In this document: one piece after another, positions 1 to 8,925 of the stretch
How positions within the stretch are numbered: the stretch's first letter is position 1
How the letters are laid out: every line of letters begins with the position of its first letter
The notes under the pieces: generated by a model
What the model was told of the DNA's origin: nothing
The model's input: only the letters and a program-made list of their open reading frames with translations
The model's database searches: none
Made by a program: the position numbers and the translations under genes
Assembly (NCBI GenBank): GCA_009746045.1
Contig: RPFO01000106.1
Span: 818,513 to 851,012, forward strand
Direction: 5' to 3'
Source: Mesostigma viride
Taxonomy: Eukaryota; Streptophyta; Mesostigmatophyceae; Mesostigmatales; Mesostigmataceae
Length of the DNA stretch: 32,500 nt

Positions 1-577
1 TACGCTTGTAGGGTGTATGCTGTGTTGTTCCGCTCGCTAATGGACATGTGCCCCTGTAACCTCTTCCAGGCTACTATCTCCTATACACCTCTTCAGGCTT
101 GAAAAGTAAATTGCTGTACGGTTCACAATTGGCATGGCTTGACATGCACGCGTCCTTGACTGTGGTGTGCATGGGTTTGGGGTTTAGCGGTTTACATCAG
201 ACTCAGCTGTGTATCTGCTTAATCAGCCGACGTGTCACATGGGGACAGCAACGGCGCTGGGATGCAGCCCGGTGTGAATGCGAGTAAATTACGCGCTGTC
301 ATGCATGACGGATGGGGCGTGGAAGCCACGACCCACGCTTTTGTGTGTGCACGGGGGGGCTAGGGTGCCAGTCCTTGTGTTGCTGCCATCCATATGGGCA
401 TGGATATGCGGGAAGCTTTCCCCGTACCCATACTTAATGATGCATGGACTGGTTGTGACAGCCAAGGGTTTAGCTGGCGTGGGTTTGCTGACTGATCATG
501 GCAGGCTGCTAGGCTGGTGCTAGAACAGCCATAGCGCGGTTACTGCTATGTCTTGCCCGTGATAACTGATGCTGCAG
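1..577. other. No recognisable gene
   Basis: Only short open frames occur here and none shows a recognisable domain. The segment may be intron or upstream sequence of the candidate terminal exon that begins at 578. No tandem repeat or transposon end was seen. Confidence 0.4.
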
Positions 578-706
578 CCATGCGTGGAGCGCGAATCGTC
601 CCGTGAGGAGAAGGAGGAGGCGGGGCCGGTGCACCCACGGGCAGGGCCGGAGAAGAAGGAGGCGGAGCACCCAGTGTGGGAGAAGGAGAAGGCGGGGAAG
701 CACTGA
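578..706 (+). CDS. Possible 3'-terminal exon, Glu/Lys-rich tail
   Basis: An acceptor-like tgctgcag ends at 577. It is followed in phase 0 by 42 codons and a TGA. The peptide is highly charged, with EEKEE, EKKEAEH and WEKEKAGKH segments. It has no start codon of its own, so it would be the last exon of a gene whose upstream exons are not resolved or lie outside the window. The purine-rich composition could also be a simple repeat that happens to stay open. No function is recognised. Confidence 0.25.
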   Translation, partial: PCVERESSREEKEEAGPVHPRAGPEKKEAEHPVWEKEKAGKH

Positions 707-990
707 AGCTCCACCCCATGTCAGGCCTGTAGTATAGGTGCCAGTTAACTAAACCCATGCACGTGCAGGTTGTAGCTCAGAATGTATTTAAAATCATATG
801 CCCCTTTGCAGGTATATATGTGTAACAGTGACTCCCAACGGATATATGTTCCTAATTTATTAGATTCTTACTGAATAATTGTTGTCTTTATGAACCCATG
901 AAGAGCAAAGCCCGGTGGGGAGTACATGTAACGCATTACCACGAGAAGGGGTCCCCACACCGAACTTCTTCGCTCTCTGTTCCTATGCAG

Positions 991-1095
991 AACAAGAAGA
1001 GGTGGATGACCAATGTCCCGGCTCACACGCCAGCCCCTGTGGGCAAGCCCCCTCCCCCAAAGCGGAAGGGGCGCTTTGGGGAGAAGTGTAGTTAG
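991..1095 (+). CDS. Possible 3'-terminal exon, basic tail
   Basis: A pyrimidine-rich tract ending in tcctatgcag (981-990) looks like a splice acceptor. The following 34 codons and TAG are open in phase 0. The encoded tail is proline-rich and basic, with PPPPKRKGRFGEK resembling a nuclear localisation signal. Every better-supported intron in this window is also phase 0, which fits. It may belong to the same gene as the candidate exon at 578-706, as an alternative end, or to another gene. No domain is recognised. Confidence 0.3.
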   Translation, partial: NKKRWMTNVPAHTPAPVGKPPPPKRKGRFGEKCS

Positions 1096-1819
1096 GATTT
1101 TGTAGACTAGATAGGTTAGAGTTACCTTATTTCGATGTCGCGGCTTGACCCACCTCCACCCATTCAGCAAGGAATATGTGCTACATGATATCCCAACGGA
1201 GGCATGTTATAATTTTATTTGATTGTTTAATGTAGTGTCTTGGGGCATGATGCAGATGAGATTTGTAACTTCCGTGTAATTATGTTTCTAAATAGATTAG
1301 CATAGTACTATAAACATGCCCATGCGCATGACACGCAAGTACTTACGGACTTCCACCAGACCTGGCAATAAACAAGCATTTGATGGGATGGACCCAGCGA
1401 TACATAATGGCGTGCATGCATGAAAAATATACACTATGCATGGCCCAATGGGCATGCATTAAAGTAATTAGCAATGATAGCCGAGTACCTCCTATCTCAT
1501 CCCATGTGGCGTCAGTCACAGACGACCTGAAAATAATACAGTAGACATAACTGAAAGCTCTTGTCAAAAGATATTGGCACTGTCAATAGGTGGTAACAAC
1601 AAAACCACGACAGGCCAAGGGAAAGGCCGACATGAGAGCACTGAAGCTAAACCGGCAGGCCGGGCCACAATTAACCCTCCAGCCCGAAAGTGCCACTGCA
1701 TCATGTAAGACAAGCCTGAAATATGGACCAAGTCTCCCCCCACAAGAAATGTCCCACAGGTAACAACCACCAGCAACTCGATCACAGCTGACTGAAACGC
1801 ATCCACAAAGACTGGTGTT
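1096..1819. other. Intergenic, nothing recognised
   Basis: AT-richer sequence with short random open frames only. It lies between the candidate + strand terminal exons and the 3' end of the - strand ORF at 1820-3064, so it may include the 3' untranslated regions of convergent genes. Confidence 0.4.
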
Positions 1820-3064
1820 CTAGATACGAGTAACCACTTTCACGCCCATGAGGGTCGGGACGGCACTCCGACTGATAGTGTAGAGCCACCGGCCACACTC
1901 GCCCAGAAAGCGTCCTGCCTGCCCATACGTGTTCTGGGTAGACCGCCCAAATCGATTGCCGTCGCGCATGCACGTTGTCCGTGCCTCCTCAACCAGGTGC
2001 GACCCTCTTCCACGCAGCAGCCGCAACGTGCAGGGCTCCTGCAACCGCTCTTTAAGGACGTTGGTAGCCGCTGGGTGCGTCAACAAGACGGCGCCGGCGA
2101 GAACCACGGGATCAAGTGTAGGCATGGACTCCAGCAAAGTTGCCCACCCTGCACGATCCCAATAGTCCCTAGTATGCCCCGTGGACTCCCACCCCTCTCC
2201 CCAAGCCTGGCAGCTGGTGAAGACCACAATGCTGTACAGACCCCACATGATCGGCGACTGCCATACGTGGTTCCACTCTGCCACGAGCTGCCTCTCCATT
2301 TCCTCTGGGGGCAGCAGGTCGTGGCCGCGCCTTTCGTCTTCATGTTGCCGCCACTGGGCAACGTATTCCATGCTCCACTGACTGCCCAGGTCTGCGGGAA
2401 TGTCGCGAAGCGAGAACAAGTTCCCCAGGCAGGTGGGAGGCTGCCGGCGCAGACGCGACTTCACATCCGACATGAGCTTGCGAAATGTGGTGCCGTATGC
2501 CTCCAGGGTGGATGCAGACAGCTCCAACGTGATGCTGTTATTCCTGATGGGATTAGCCCGGGTGGGATCGAATAAGGTGCCAGTGATGAGCATGCGCGTT
2601 GGTGCTGCGATGTCGTCAATAGGGCCGTACTCTTCCTCCAAATGCTCCGCCTCCCTCCAATGAATACCGGTCTTGATCTGCCACTTGTGCTGCTGCACTA
2701 TCAAACGCACTTCTTTGCTCATTACGCTGACCCTCGCGCGTTCCAGGGGGCCGAGTAGGTCAACAATGCACCCGAGGATTCCGGGCTCCATATCTTGGCC
2801 GAACCATGCCGGCTCATCAGGCCTGTGCTGGTCAGCAACCCTCATGCGGTGTAATCGTACGGCAATGCTCTTCTGCGATAAGGACAGATTCTCGGTTACC
2901 GTTGCCAAATCGCAATGGGTCCGCAAAAATTCTTCGACTACCGCCGGCAACGACTCCGTCGAATACAGTGTCCCTCCCGACCGGAATGACTCCTCCGAGT
3001 CGGAGGGATAGGATCCCGTATCCGCCGAGCTCATGGGGGACCGCTCCCCTGGATCATTCGACAT
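1820..3064 (-). CDS. Hypothetical protein, about 414 aa, single exon
   Basis: A long uninterrupted frame on the - strand. I chose the ATG at 3064 (reading MSNDPGERS). The frame is open further up to a GTG at 3094, giving 424 codons. I do not recognise the family. The N-terminal 40 residues are Ser/Asp/Glu-rich and probably disordered. Residues about 40-80 (counted from the upstream start) contain LPAVVEEFLRTHCDLATV and SLSQKSIAVRLHRMRV, compatible with a small helical, possibly helix-turn-helix, segment. The rest is mixed and Trp-rich. It starts about 260 bp from the satellite at 3330 and diverges from the kinase gene at 4449, so the repeats lie in the shared upstream region. The length and balanced composition argue for real coding. 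Confidence 0.55.
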   Translation of the reverse strand: MSNDPGERSPMSSADTGSYPSDSEESFRSGGTLYSTESLPAVVEEFLRTHCDLATVTENLSLSQKSIAVRLHRMRVADQHRPDEPAWFGQDMEPGILGCIVDLLGPLERARVSVMSKEVRLIVQQHKWQIKTGIHWREAEHLEEEYGPIDDIAAPTRMLITGTLFDPTRANPIRNNSITLELSASTLEAYGTTFRKLMSDVKSRLRRQPPTCLGNLFSLRDIPADLGSQWSMEYVAQWRQHEDERRGHDLLPPEEMERQLVAEWNHVWQSPIMWGLYSIVVFTSCQAWGEGWESTGHTRDYWDRAGWATLLESMPTLDPVVLAGAVLLTHPAATNVLKERLQEPCTLRLLRGRGSHLVEEARTTCMRDGNRFGRSTQNTYGQAGRFLGECGRWLYTISRSAVPTLMGVKVVTRI

Positions 3065-3329
3065 GTCCGCTAATGCAAAGGCTGCCGCCTGCACCTGAGA
3101 TGTCTGCGCGAGTGTTCACGCCGCGATACAGTTAGTTAGTCAGTATGCGCGGAAAAGTCGACTCGTAAAAGTTATGTCGTCGTTCGACTTGAGAACCGGG
3201 TGGTGAGATTTGTGGGAAGGTTGTTGTAGTTGTTGTTGTATGTCCACGCCGCACATGGGCAGCAGAGATTTGTGTGGGAAGGAGGGTGCATGGTGATCTT
3301 CTGCCACACCTAATGTGCAATGATGCACG

Positions 3330-3815
3330 CGGTGAAGTGCAATAGCGGGTCGACAGGGGTCGCTGCGTACCTGCCGTGGGAAGGAGGACAAGTGATACAC
3401 AAATACCGTACAAGTGATACACAATTGCAGCCAGGACAACAGCGGGTCGCTGCGTACCTGCCGTGGGAAGGAGGACAAGTGATACACAAATACCGTACAA
3501 GTGATACACAAATACCGTACAAGTGATACACAATTGCAGCCAGGACAACAGCGGGTCGCTGCGTACCTGCCGTGGGAAGGAGGACAAGTGATACACAAAT
3601 ACCGGACAAGTGATACACAAATACCGTACAAGTGATACACAATTGCAGCCAGGACAACAGCGGGTCGCTGCGTACCTGCCGTGGGAAGGAGGACAAGTGA
3701 TACACAAATACCGGACAAGTGATACACAAATACCGTACAAGTGATACACAATTGCAGCCAGCACAACAGCGGGTCGCTGCGTACCTGCCGCGGGAAGGAG
3801 GGGGGTGGTACACAA
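3330..3815 (+). repeat. 87/109-bp satellite, about five units
   Basis: Units share a core, gggtcgctgcgtacctgccg, whose phase points fall at 3361, 3448, 3557, 3666 and 3775 (spacing 87, 109, 109, 109). The difference is one or two copies of a 22-bp sub-repeat containing caagtgatacacaaatacc. The last unit is degenerate. The same satellite occurs in reverse orientation at 23,560-24,030. Long open frames across it on the - strand are by-products of the repeat. Confidence 0.9.
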
Positions 3816-4016
3816 ATATCCGACCTATATATTAGCAATAGCCGCCGCCTATCAAACAGGTCCTATTCATCACGAGCGTCAACGCCCCGTCATCGCCCCG
3901 TCATCGCCCGGCCGAGGGCCTTAACCTGTTAACTCTTTATTCGGAGTGATAGTCAACGACCTATATACTATGGACTACCAATAGCTACCGCATATAAAAC
4001 ATGGGCTTTTCATCAC

Positions 4017-4070
4017 GCCCGTCGAGGGCGATGACGGTGACGCTCGTCACCGTCATCGCCCTCGACGGGC
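4017..4070. repeat. Perfect palindrome, 26-bp arms, 2-nt loop
   Basis: Positions 4017-4042 are exactly complementary to 4045-4070 with only CT between them. The arms contain gtcgagggcgatgacgg. It would form a very stable hairpin or cruciform. It sits in unit B, 379 bp before the kinase start. Confidence 0.9.
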
Positions 4071-4311
4071 CAACATCTAAACTCTTCTCTTAATCAACAA
4101 AGTATATTACCAATAGCCGCTGCCTATCAAACAGGTTCTATTAATCACGCGCGTGAACGCCCCGTCATCGCCCCGTCATCGCCCCGTCAGCGCCCCGTCA
4201 TCGCCCTGCCGAGGGCCAACCTCTTAACTCTTTATTCGGAGTAATAAAAAACGGCCTATATTGTGAATAGCTGCCGCCTATCAACCAGGTACTTTTCATC
4301 ACGCCCGTCGA

Positions 4312-4347
4312 GGGCGATGACGGTGACGGCCGTCACCGTCATCGCCC
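4312..4347. repeat. Perfect 36-bp palindrome, no spacer
   Basis: Each arm is 18 bp (gggcgatgacggtgacgg), centred between 4329 and 4330. It is the B' counterpart of the 4017-4070 palindrome. Both copies keep the dyad although the surrounding units have diverged. It lies 102 bp upstream of the kinase ATG. Confidence 0.9.
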
Positions 4348-4448
4348 AGCCGGCATTGCCATACAAGAAGAAGCTCTCGATCCTAGGTATAGACTACCTC
4401 GTGTATCATCGTAATTGACAGCATCGAGATCATTCATACCTACCTACA

Positions 4449-5630
4449 ATGGCCAGCTGCAAAAGAAAAATGTCGACCAACAGACAGGACCTGTCGCCGG
4501 GAACCCTGTCGGCATTAAGGGCGAGACAGGCTTTTAATTCACGGACTTACAGACTGCGTACATGCACCGCTTTGCATAGGGTGTCGCGTGTGTTGAACGC
4601 CGCGGACTCGCACGCTCGCAGGGACGTTGAGCTGCAAACCAATGCACCGTCGGATTGGAGCATTGCATTGCAGCGGCTGACGAATTATGATCAAAAGGTT
4701 TCTCACAGCGCTAGCAAGTTGACGCATGTCATCGCAGTGAAATTGTCAGGTGACCGGATAGGAAAAGGTGCTCATGGCACGTTATACGCTATCCCTGCTA
4801 GCTCGAGTGCACCAGGTGGCGAGGCTACGCTAGTGGTAAAGCTGGCAAGCCTTCGACGAGACACGCTGCTGGTGAACTACCAGGAGGCTGTTATAACCGC
4901 CGTTGTGGCAGTGGCCAAGGAGGCCGGTTTCATGTCTATAGCTGGCCCGCAGGTCTGCCCTGCAGTAGAAGGGCTCTGGTCCACGTGCGGTGAAGTAGGT
5001 GGTATTGTCATGGAGAGAATGAGTGGTGACTTGCATGCTGCCCGTGATGCCCCGGAAAATCAGCGTGTTTTCGAAGTTTGCTCACCCAGCGTCCTTGCAG
5101 ACTGTGCAAAGGCATTGGCTGGCTTGCACGCCGTTAACATTATACACAATGACGTCAAGCTCGATAATTTTCTCTACACCATGGCGCCAGGAAGTGCACA
5201 TCCGATAATCCGTATTGCAGATCTCGGCCTGGCGACAAGAGGGGGGGAACGGATTTTCACGCATCAGGCTGGTAAGGATCGTCAGCCTCGGTGGCATCCC
5301 GCAACAGTGGACCAGCCCGGCATGACAGGAGGGGTGGTGACAGCGCAGCGAGACCATGATGTGTACTCCTTCCTTGTAATGGTGGTATCCTTGTTTCGGC
5401 ATAAGGGCCGCGCTCTCTTCGTGAATTCTGTGGATTCAGGGCTATTTAACTTGTGTCACAATGTCTATTACCACACCAAAAGGTTGGGCCCCCTTGCTTT
5501 CAAGCTACCCACGATGTCTGAAGTGGAGGAGTTGTTTCGCAATGCTCGGCCTTTTGTTTCCAGGCCTTGCCCAGAGAACGCTCCAGGGACACCACGGAAC
5601 ACGGTGCCCCTCCCGCGTGTCAGGGGTTAG
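4449..5630 (+). CDS. Intact single-exon protein kinase, 393 aa
   Basis: A complete eukaryotic-type protein kinase fold is visible. The glycine-rich loop is I104-GKGAHG (Gly105, 107, 110). The ATP-anchoring lysine is K131 in LVVKLA. The catalytic loop is H233-NDVKLDN with Asp235, Lys237 and Asn240, where HRD is replaced by HND. The magnesium-binding Asp258 is in DLG rather than DFG. Subdomain IX is D304-VYSF. All catalytic residues are present, so it is probably active and likely Ser/Thr-directed (family knowledge). The first 95 residues are basic and have no recognised domain. The start ATG has a good context (acctacaATGG) just after the palindromic repeats. There is no intron and no frame break. 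The HND and DLG variants make close family assignment uncertain; transfer from a large DNA virus is possible but not shown. Confidence 0.85.
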   Translation: MASCKRKMSTNRQDLSPGTLSALRARQAFNSRTYRLRTCTALHRVSRVLNAADSHARRDVELQTNAPSDWSIALQRLTNYDQKVSHSASKLTHVIAVKLSGDRIGKGAHGTLYAIPASSSAPGGEATLVVKLASLRRDTLLVNYQEAVITAVVAVAKEAGFMSIAGPQVCPAVEGLWSTCGEVGGIVMERMSGDLHAARDAPENQRVFEVCSPSVLADCAKALAGLHAVNIIHNDVKLDNFLYTMAPGSAHPIIRIADLGLATRGGERIFTHQAGKDRQPRWHPATVDQPGMTGGVVTAQRDHDVYSFLVMVVSLFRHKGRALFVNSVDSGLFNLCHNVYYHTKRLGPLAFKLPTMSEVEELFRNARPFVSRPCPENAPGTPRNTVPLPRVRG

Positions 5631-5837
5631 GACATGTAGGATACCGTGACAGCAGCTTTGTCGACTTGGATCCATGATCTAACATCGTGGTTGCCTTGGT
5701 TTACTTATCGGTGATTACTGATGCCTGTTGTACACACGGTGCACATGTCTTATTAATTAACTTATTAAGTACTAAATTATTATCACGTCTTTTGATTGAG
5801 TTAGCCAGCTTTTGCCCATGCACACACATGTCCACAT
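5631..5837. other. Kinase downstream region
   Basis: Probable 3' untranslated region of the kinase gene, leading into the AT-rich flank of the tetranucleotide array. No canonical AATAAA was found close to the stop codon. Confidence 0.35.
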
Positions 5838-6144
5838 TAATTAATTATATAATTAAACTCGTGCTGCCACTGGGGAGTCACGGAGCATTAACCCGGATGG
5901 ATGGATGGAGGGAGGGAGGGAGGGAGGGTTTAGGGTGGAGGGAGGGAGGGTTTAGGGTGGATGGATGGAGGGAGGGAGGGAGGGAGGGAGGGAGGGAGGG
6001 AGGGAGGGAGGGAGGGAGGGAGGGAGGGAGGGAGGGAGGGAGGGAGGGAGGGAGGGAGGGAGGGAGGGAGGGAGGGAGGGAGGGAGGGAGGGAGGGAGGG
6101 AGGGAGGGAGGCCGGAGGGGTGCACGCAATCCTACCGGTCAAAG
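5838..6144. repeat. (AGGG)n microsatellite locus with conserved flanks
   Basis: A pure AGGG array spans about 5968-6111, preceded by a mixed zone of ggat, aggg and two tttaggg steps (5908-5967). The left flank (5838-5894, attaaactcgtgct...gagtcacggagcattaacc) and right flank (6123-6144, cacgcaatcctaccggtc) match those of the (ATGG)n locus at 8309-8914. The G-rich strand is + and could form G-quadruplexes. Gly/Arg/Glu and Pro/Ser open frames here are artefacts of the repeat. Confidence 0.95.
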
Positions 6145-6497
6145 CGATCTACAAAACAGTTCTATGTTCTCTTTGTGATGGTCGCGACCCTAGGGGTCTT
6201 GGTTGGCATGCCGCCCTCGTGTGAAAACACGTTCCTTCCCCACTGCATGGGGCTTGTTGGCCTCTATGACCTGCACAGTCACGTGTCTATTAATTAATCA
6301 ATAAATTCATGACCATGGGCCCACGTGGCCATGTCCATCACCTTTCTCCAAATCACTTAAAGAGGACTAGCACCCCCATGCATGTCCTCTGCACATGCGG
6401 AGACGCCAATTCATCAGTTTAAATTTTGTATTCAACTCGTGACACGCCAATTAATTAATAAGCTAGTTAAGGAATTAATTAATTTTGTGCACATTAA
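6145..6497. other. AT-rich spacer
   Basis: Unique sequence with several ttaattaa tracts. No gene, RNA or transposon end is recognised. A short cacgtgtctattaa motif at about 6282 recurs in inverted form just outside the right end of the 6502-8219 element. Confidence 0.4.
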
Positions 6498-6501
6498 TTA
6501 A

Positions 6502-8219
6502 CTCGTCGTCTGTCCCTGGTCCTCTACGGAGGACTGAGTTGAACTCAGTCCTCTCTAGAGGACCGAGTTTTTGGGTTTCGTAGAAAATTCGCCCCGGTCA
6601 GAATGTTTGACAAAAAATTTCTCTCAAAATTTATTCAAATACTACGTGAAAAGATCTTTCTTGGACATATTTTTGGGATTTTTTTGGATTTGGTATGCGC
6701 GGCTAACTGTACGGTCAAAGTACAGGTGGTAAGGGTACTTTTCCACGTGAAACGCGAGTTCCGGAAATGCACGACCTAGCCATGGCGGCTCGCGCCCATG
6801 CATGCAGTTTACGTTTGCGGACGAGTTAGCCGTCCAAACTCAGTAAATAGATTTAAAATGCCCTAAAGATGATATAAATCAATTTTTAGCTCGCGGGGAT
6901 GCGATTTACCCGGTGTCGGCACTGTTCTTGCTGGAAAAAACTGCGATAAGGCAGGTCGACGGAATTGATGACTGCGCTTGCTTTCCGGCGCAATTTCAAT
7001 GGCTGATAGGTTTCTTTCTACATTTTAACATGAATTGTATTAGAATATATTGAGTGACAGTATAGATTTGATGATCTCGACCATTCTGTCACGTCATGGT
7101 CTATGTGCCGCAAAGTGCCACTTTTGCGGGCACCGCCTGGGCCAAGGTAACGCCAGCCGTGCCAGGTAAAGCCGGATAATCGTTGCCTCTTCGTTCCTTG
7201 ATGTTTGTACATGAGTTTAAGCTTGCGAGGCGTTGTCAGGTTCAAGTCTTGATGCTCTTTCTTGACCGTTGCCTGCCCCTCTCTAAAACCCCCTTTTCAG
7301 ATGATGTTAGCAGGCATTTGCCTTAACCCAGTGTAGTTGTGCAGGGTTTTAGGAGCTGTGCAGGTTTAAACACCTTCATAGATGTTAGTTATTCTTTTGC
7401 TACGTTCATACTGCATGATTGTGTGGCCACGGGCTGCGTCAAGGGTGCATTCAAGCTTTTACGGGTGAGTGAAAAGTCTTGGTGACAAACCACTGCCATC
7501 ATGTGCCAGCAACTATGTTGGCCACATCATGGCAAGGCAAAACAGTTATAGCCATATCTATTGTTGTTTGAAACAATGGAAATATGCTTAACCTACCCAT
7601 TATATTGGTGGTTGGCACTTATAACATAACCCTTTGTTGGTAGGTATCCAAGCCCATTCCCTACATGCATGCATAGGCTCTCACTACATGATAAGGTATG
7701 ATATACCTGAAGTATGATGATGCAAGTGTGTTGTCCTGTAATGCTTGAAGGGAAATGAGTTGATTGGGATGGTTGGTGGCCACGGTGATGTAGTATGACC
7801 GCACTTACATGCTAGCAAAGTTAGCAAAAGCCCCATTCCTCTCCTGAGGACTGAGAGTTTTTTAATTGTTTCAGGCAGTTGCAGTGGCCAAATGGAGCCC
7901 AGTTTTTTGCCACGCTTCAAGAACTATGTTGTTTACGTGCCTATATTTTTTCTTCATGCACCAGGATTTGATTGAATTTTTCCCACTCGTTCTTATCCCG
8001 AAAAATGCAAATTCGCGAGGGGCGCCCAACGTCCGTGTAATTTTCAGGTGTTCGGGTCAAGTTTTCACATATGCAGTATTTTTGCCAACAAAATGATATC
8101 TAGTACACCCCAGATCCACATCAAAACATTTGGGATGGACCCCCCACCTAGTCGCTACACGCGGTTGAAAATTGTCAACTCAGTCCTCCTGTGAGGACTG
8201 AGTTGGGACAGACGACGAG
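6502..8219. mobile_element. Candidate TTAA-flanked non-autonomous element, 1.72 kb
   Basis: Exact 15-bp inverted termini (CTCGTCGTCTGTCCC at 6502-6516, its complement at 8205-8219) are each bounded outside by TTAA (6498-6501 and 8220-8223). Directly inside both ends are related palindromes built from aactcagtcc (6531-6551; 8177-8204). No coding sequence over about 80 codons and no transposase was found. TTAA target duplication is typical of piggyBac, but these termini do not begin with the usual CCY. The surroundings are rich in TTAA, so the duplication could be chance. A MITE-like derivative is the best guess. Confidence 0.45.
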
Positions 8220-8239
8220 TTAATTATTTAATAGACACG

Positions 8240-8356
8240 TGCTCCGTGACTCCGCGAAGCGAGCACGAGTTTAATTAATTAATTTTGATTTGCTGCTGGA
8301 CTACATTAATGAATTATATAATTAAACTCGTGCTCGCGTCGCGGAGTCACGGAGCA
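8240..8356. repeat. Inverted repeat, 38-bp arms
   Basis: Arms 8240-8277 and 8319-8356 are complementary except for one base (gcgaagcg against gcgacgcg). The loop is 41 nt. The right arm is also the left flank of the (ATGG)n array, so the array is seeded at the edge of a foldback. Confidence 0.85.
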
Positions 8357-8914
8357 TTAACCCCGATGGATGGATGGATGGATGGATGGATGGATGGATG
8401 GATGGATGGATGGATGGATGGATGGATGGATGGATGGATGGATGGATGGATGGATGGATGGATGGATGGATGGATGGATGGATGGATGGATGGATGGATG
8501 GATGGATGGATGGATGGATGGATGGATGGATGGATGGATGGATGGATGGATGGATGGATGGATGGATGGATGGATGGATGGATGGATGGATGGATGGATG
8601 GATGGATGGATGGATGGATGGATGGATGGATGGATGGATGGATGGATGGATGGATGGATGGATGGATGGATGGATGGATGGATGGATGGATGGATGGATG
8701 GATGGATGGATGGATGGATGGATGGATGGATGGATGGATGGATGGATGGATGGATGGATGGATGGATGGATGGATGGATGGATGGATGGATGGATGGATG
8801 GATGGATGGATGGATGGATGGATGGATGGATGGATGGATGGATGGATGGATGGATGGATGGATGGATGGATGGATGGATGGATGGATGGGGACACGCAAT
8901 CCTACCGGTCAAAG
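8309..8914. repeat. (ATGG)n microsatellite, about 131 pure copies
   Basis: Uninterrupted GGAT/ATGG repeats run from 8365 to about 8889, flanked by the same unique sequences as the (AGGG)n locus at 5838-6144. The WMDG and HPSI open frames on both strands are trivial products of the repeat and are not genes. Confidence 0.97.
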
Positions 8915-8925
8915 CTATCTACAAC

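Larger units (their letters stand above)
3836..4365. repeat. Four-unit diverged tandem repeat (A-B-A'-B')
   Basis: Related units begin at 3836, 3979, 4111 and 4265 with variants of caatagccgccgcctat, followed by aacaggt-like sequence and catcacg. Units A and A' continue into short repeats of cgccccgtcat. Units B and B' continue into large palindromes. Shared spacers include ctctttattcggagt (A, A'). The array ends about 85 bp before the kinase start codon and so forms its upstream region. Confidence 0.7.

Noticed and set aside
3132-3838. Overlapping 167-232-codon - strand frames with ITCTVFVYHL repeats
   Set aside because: The satellite unit is open in all three frames. The same satellite gives equivalent frames at 23.5-24.1 kb on the other strand, with no start context or unique domain.
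5925-5960. TTTAGGG steps resembling plant-type telomere repeats
   Set aside because: Only two isolated copies inside an AGGG-rich zone; best explained as variants of the tetranucleotide repeat.
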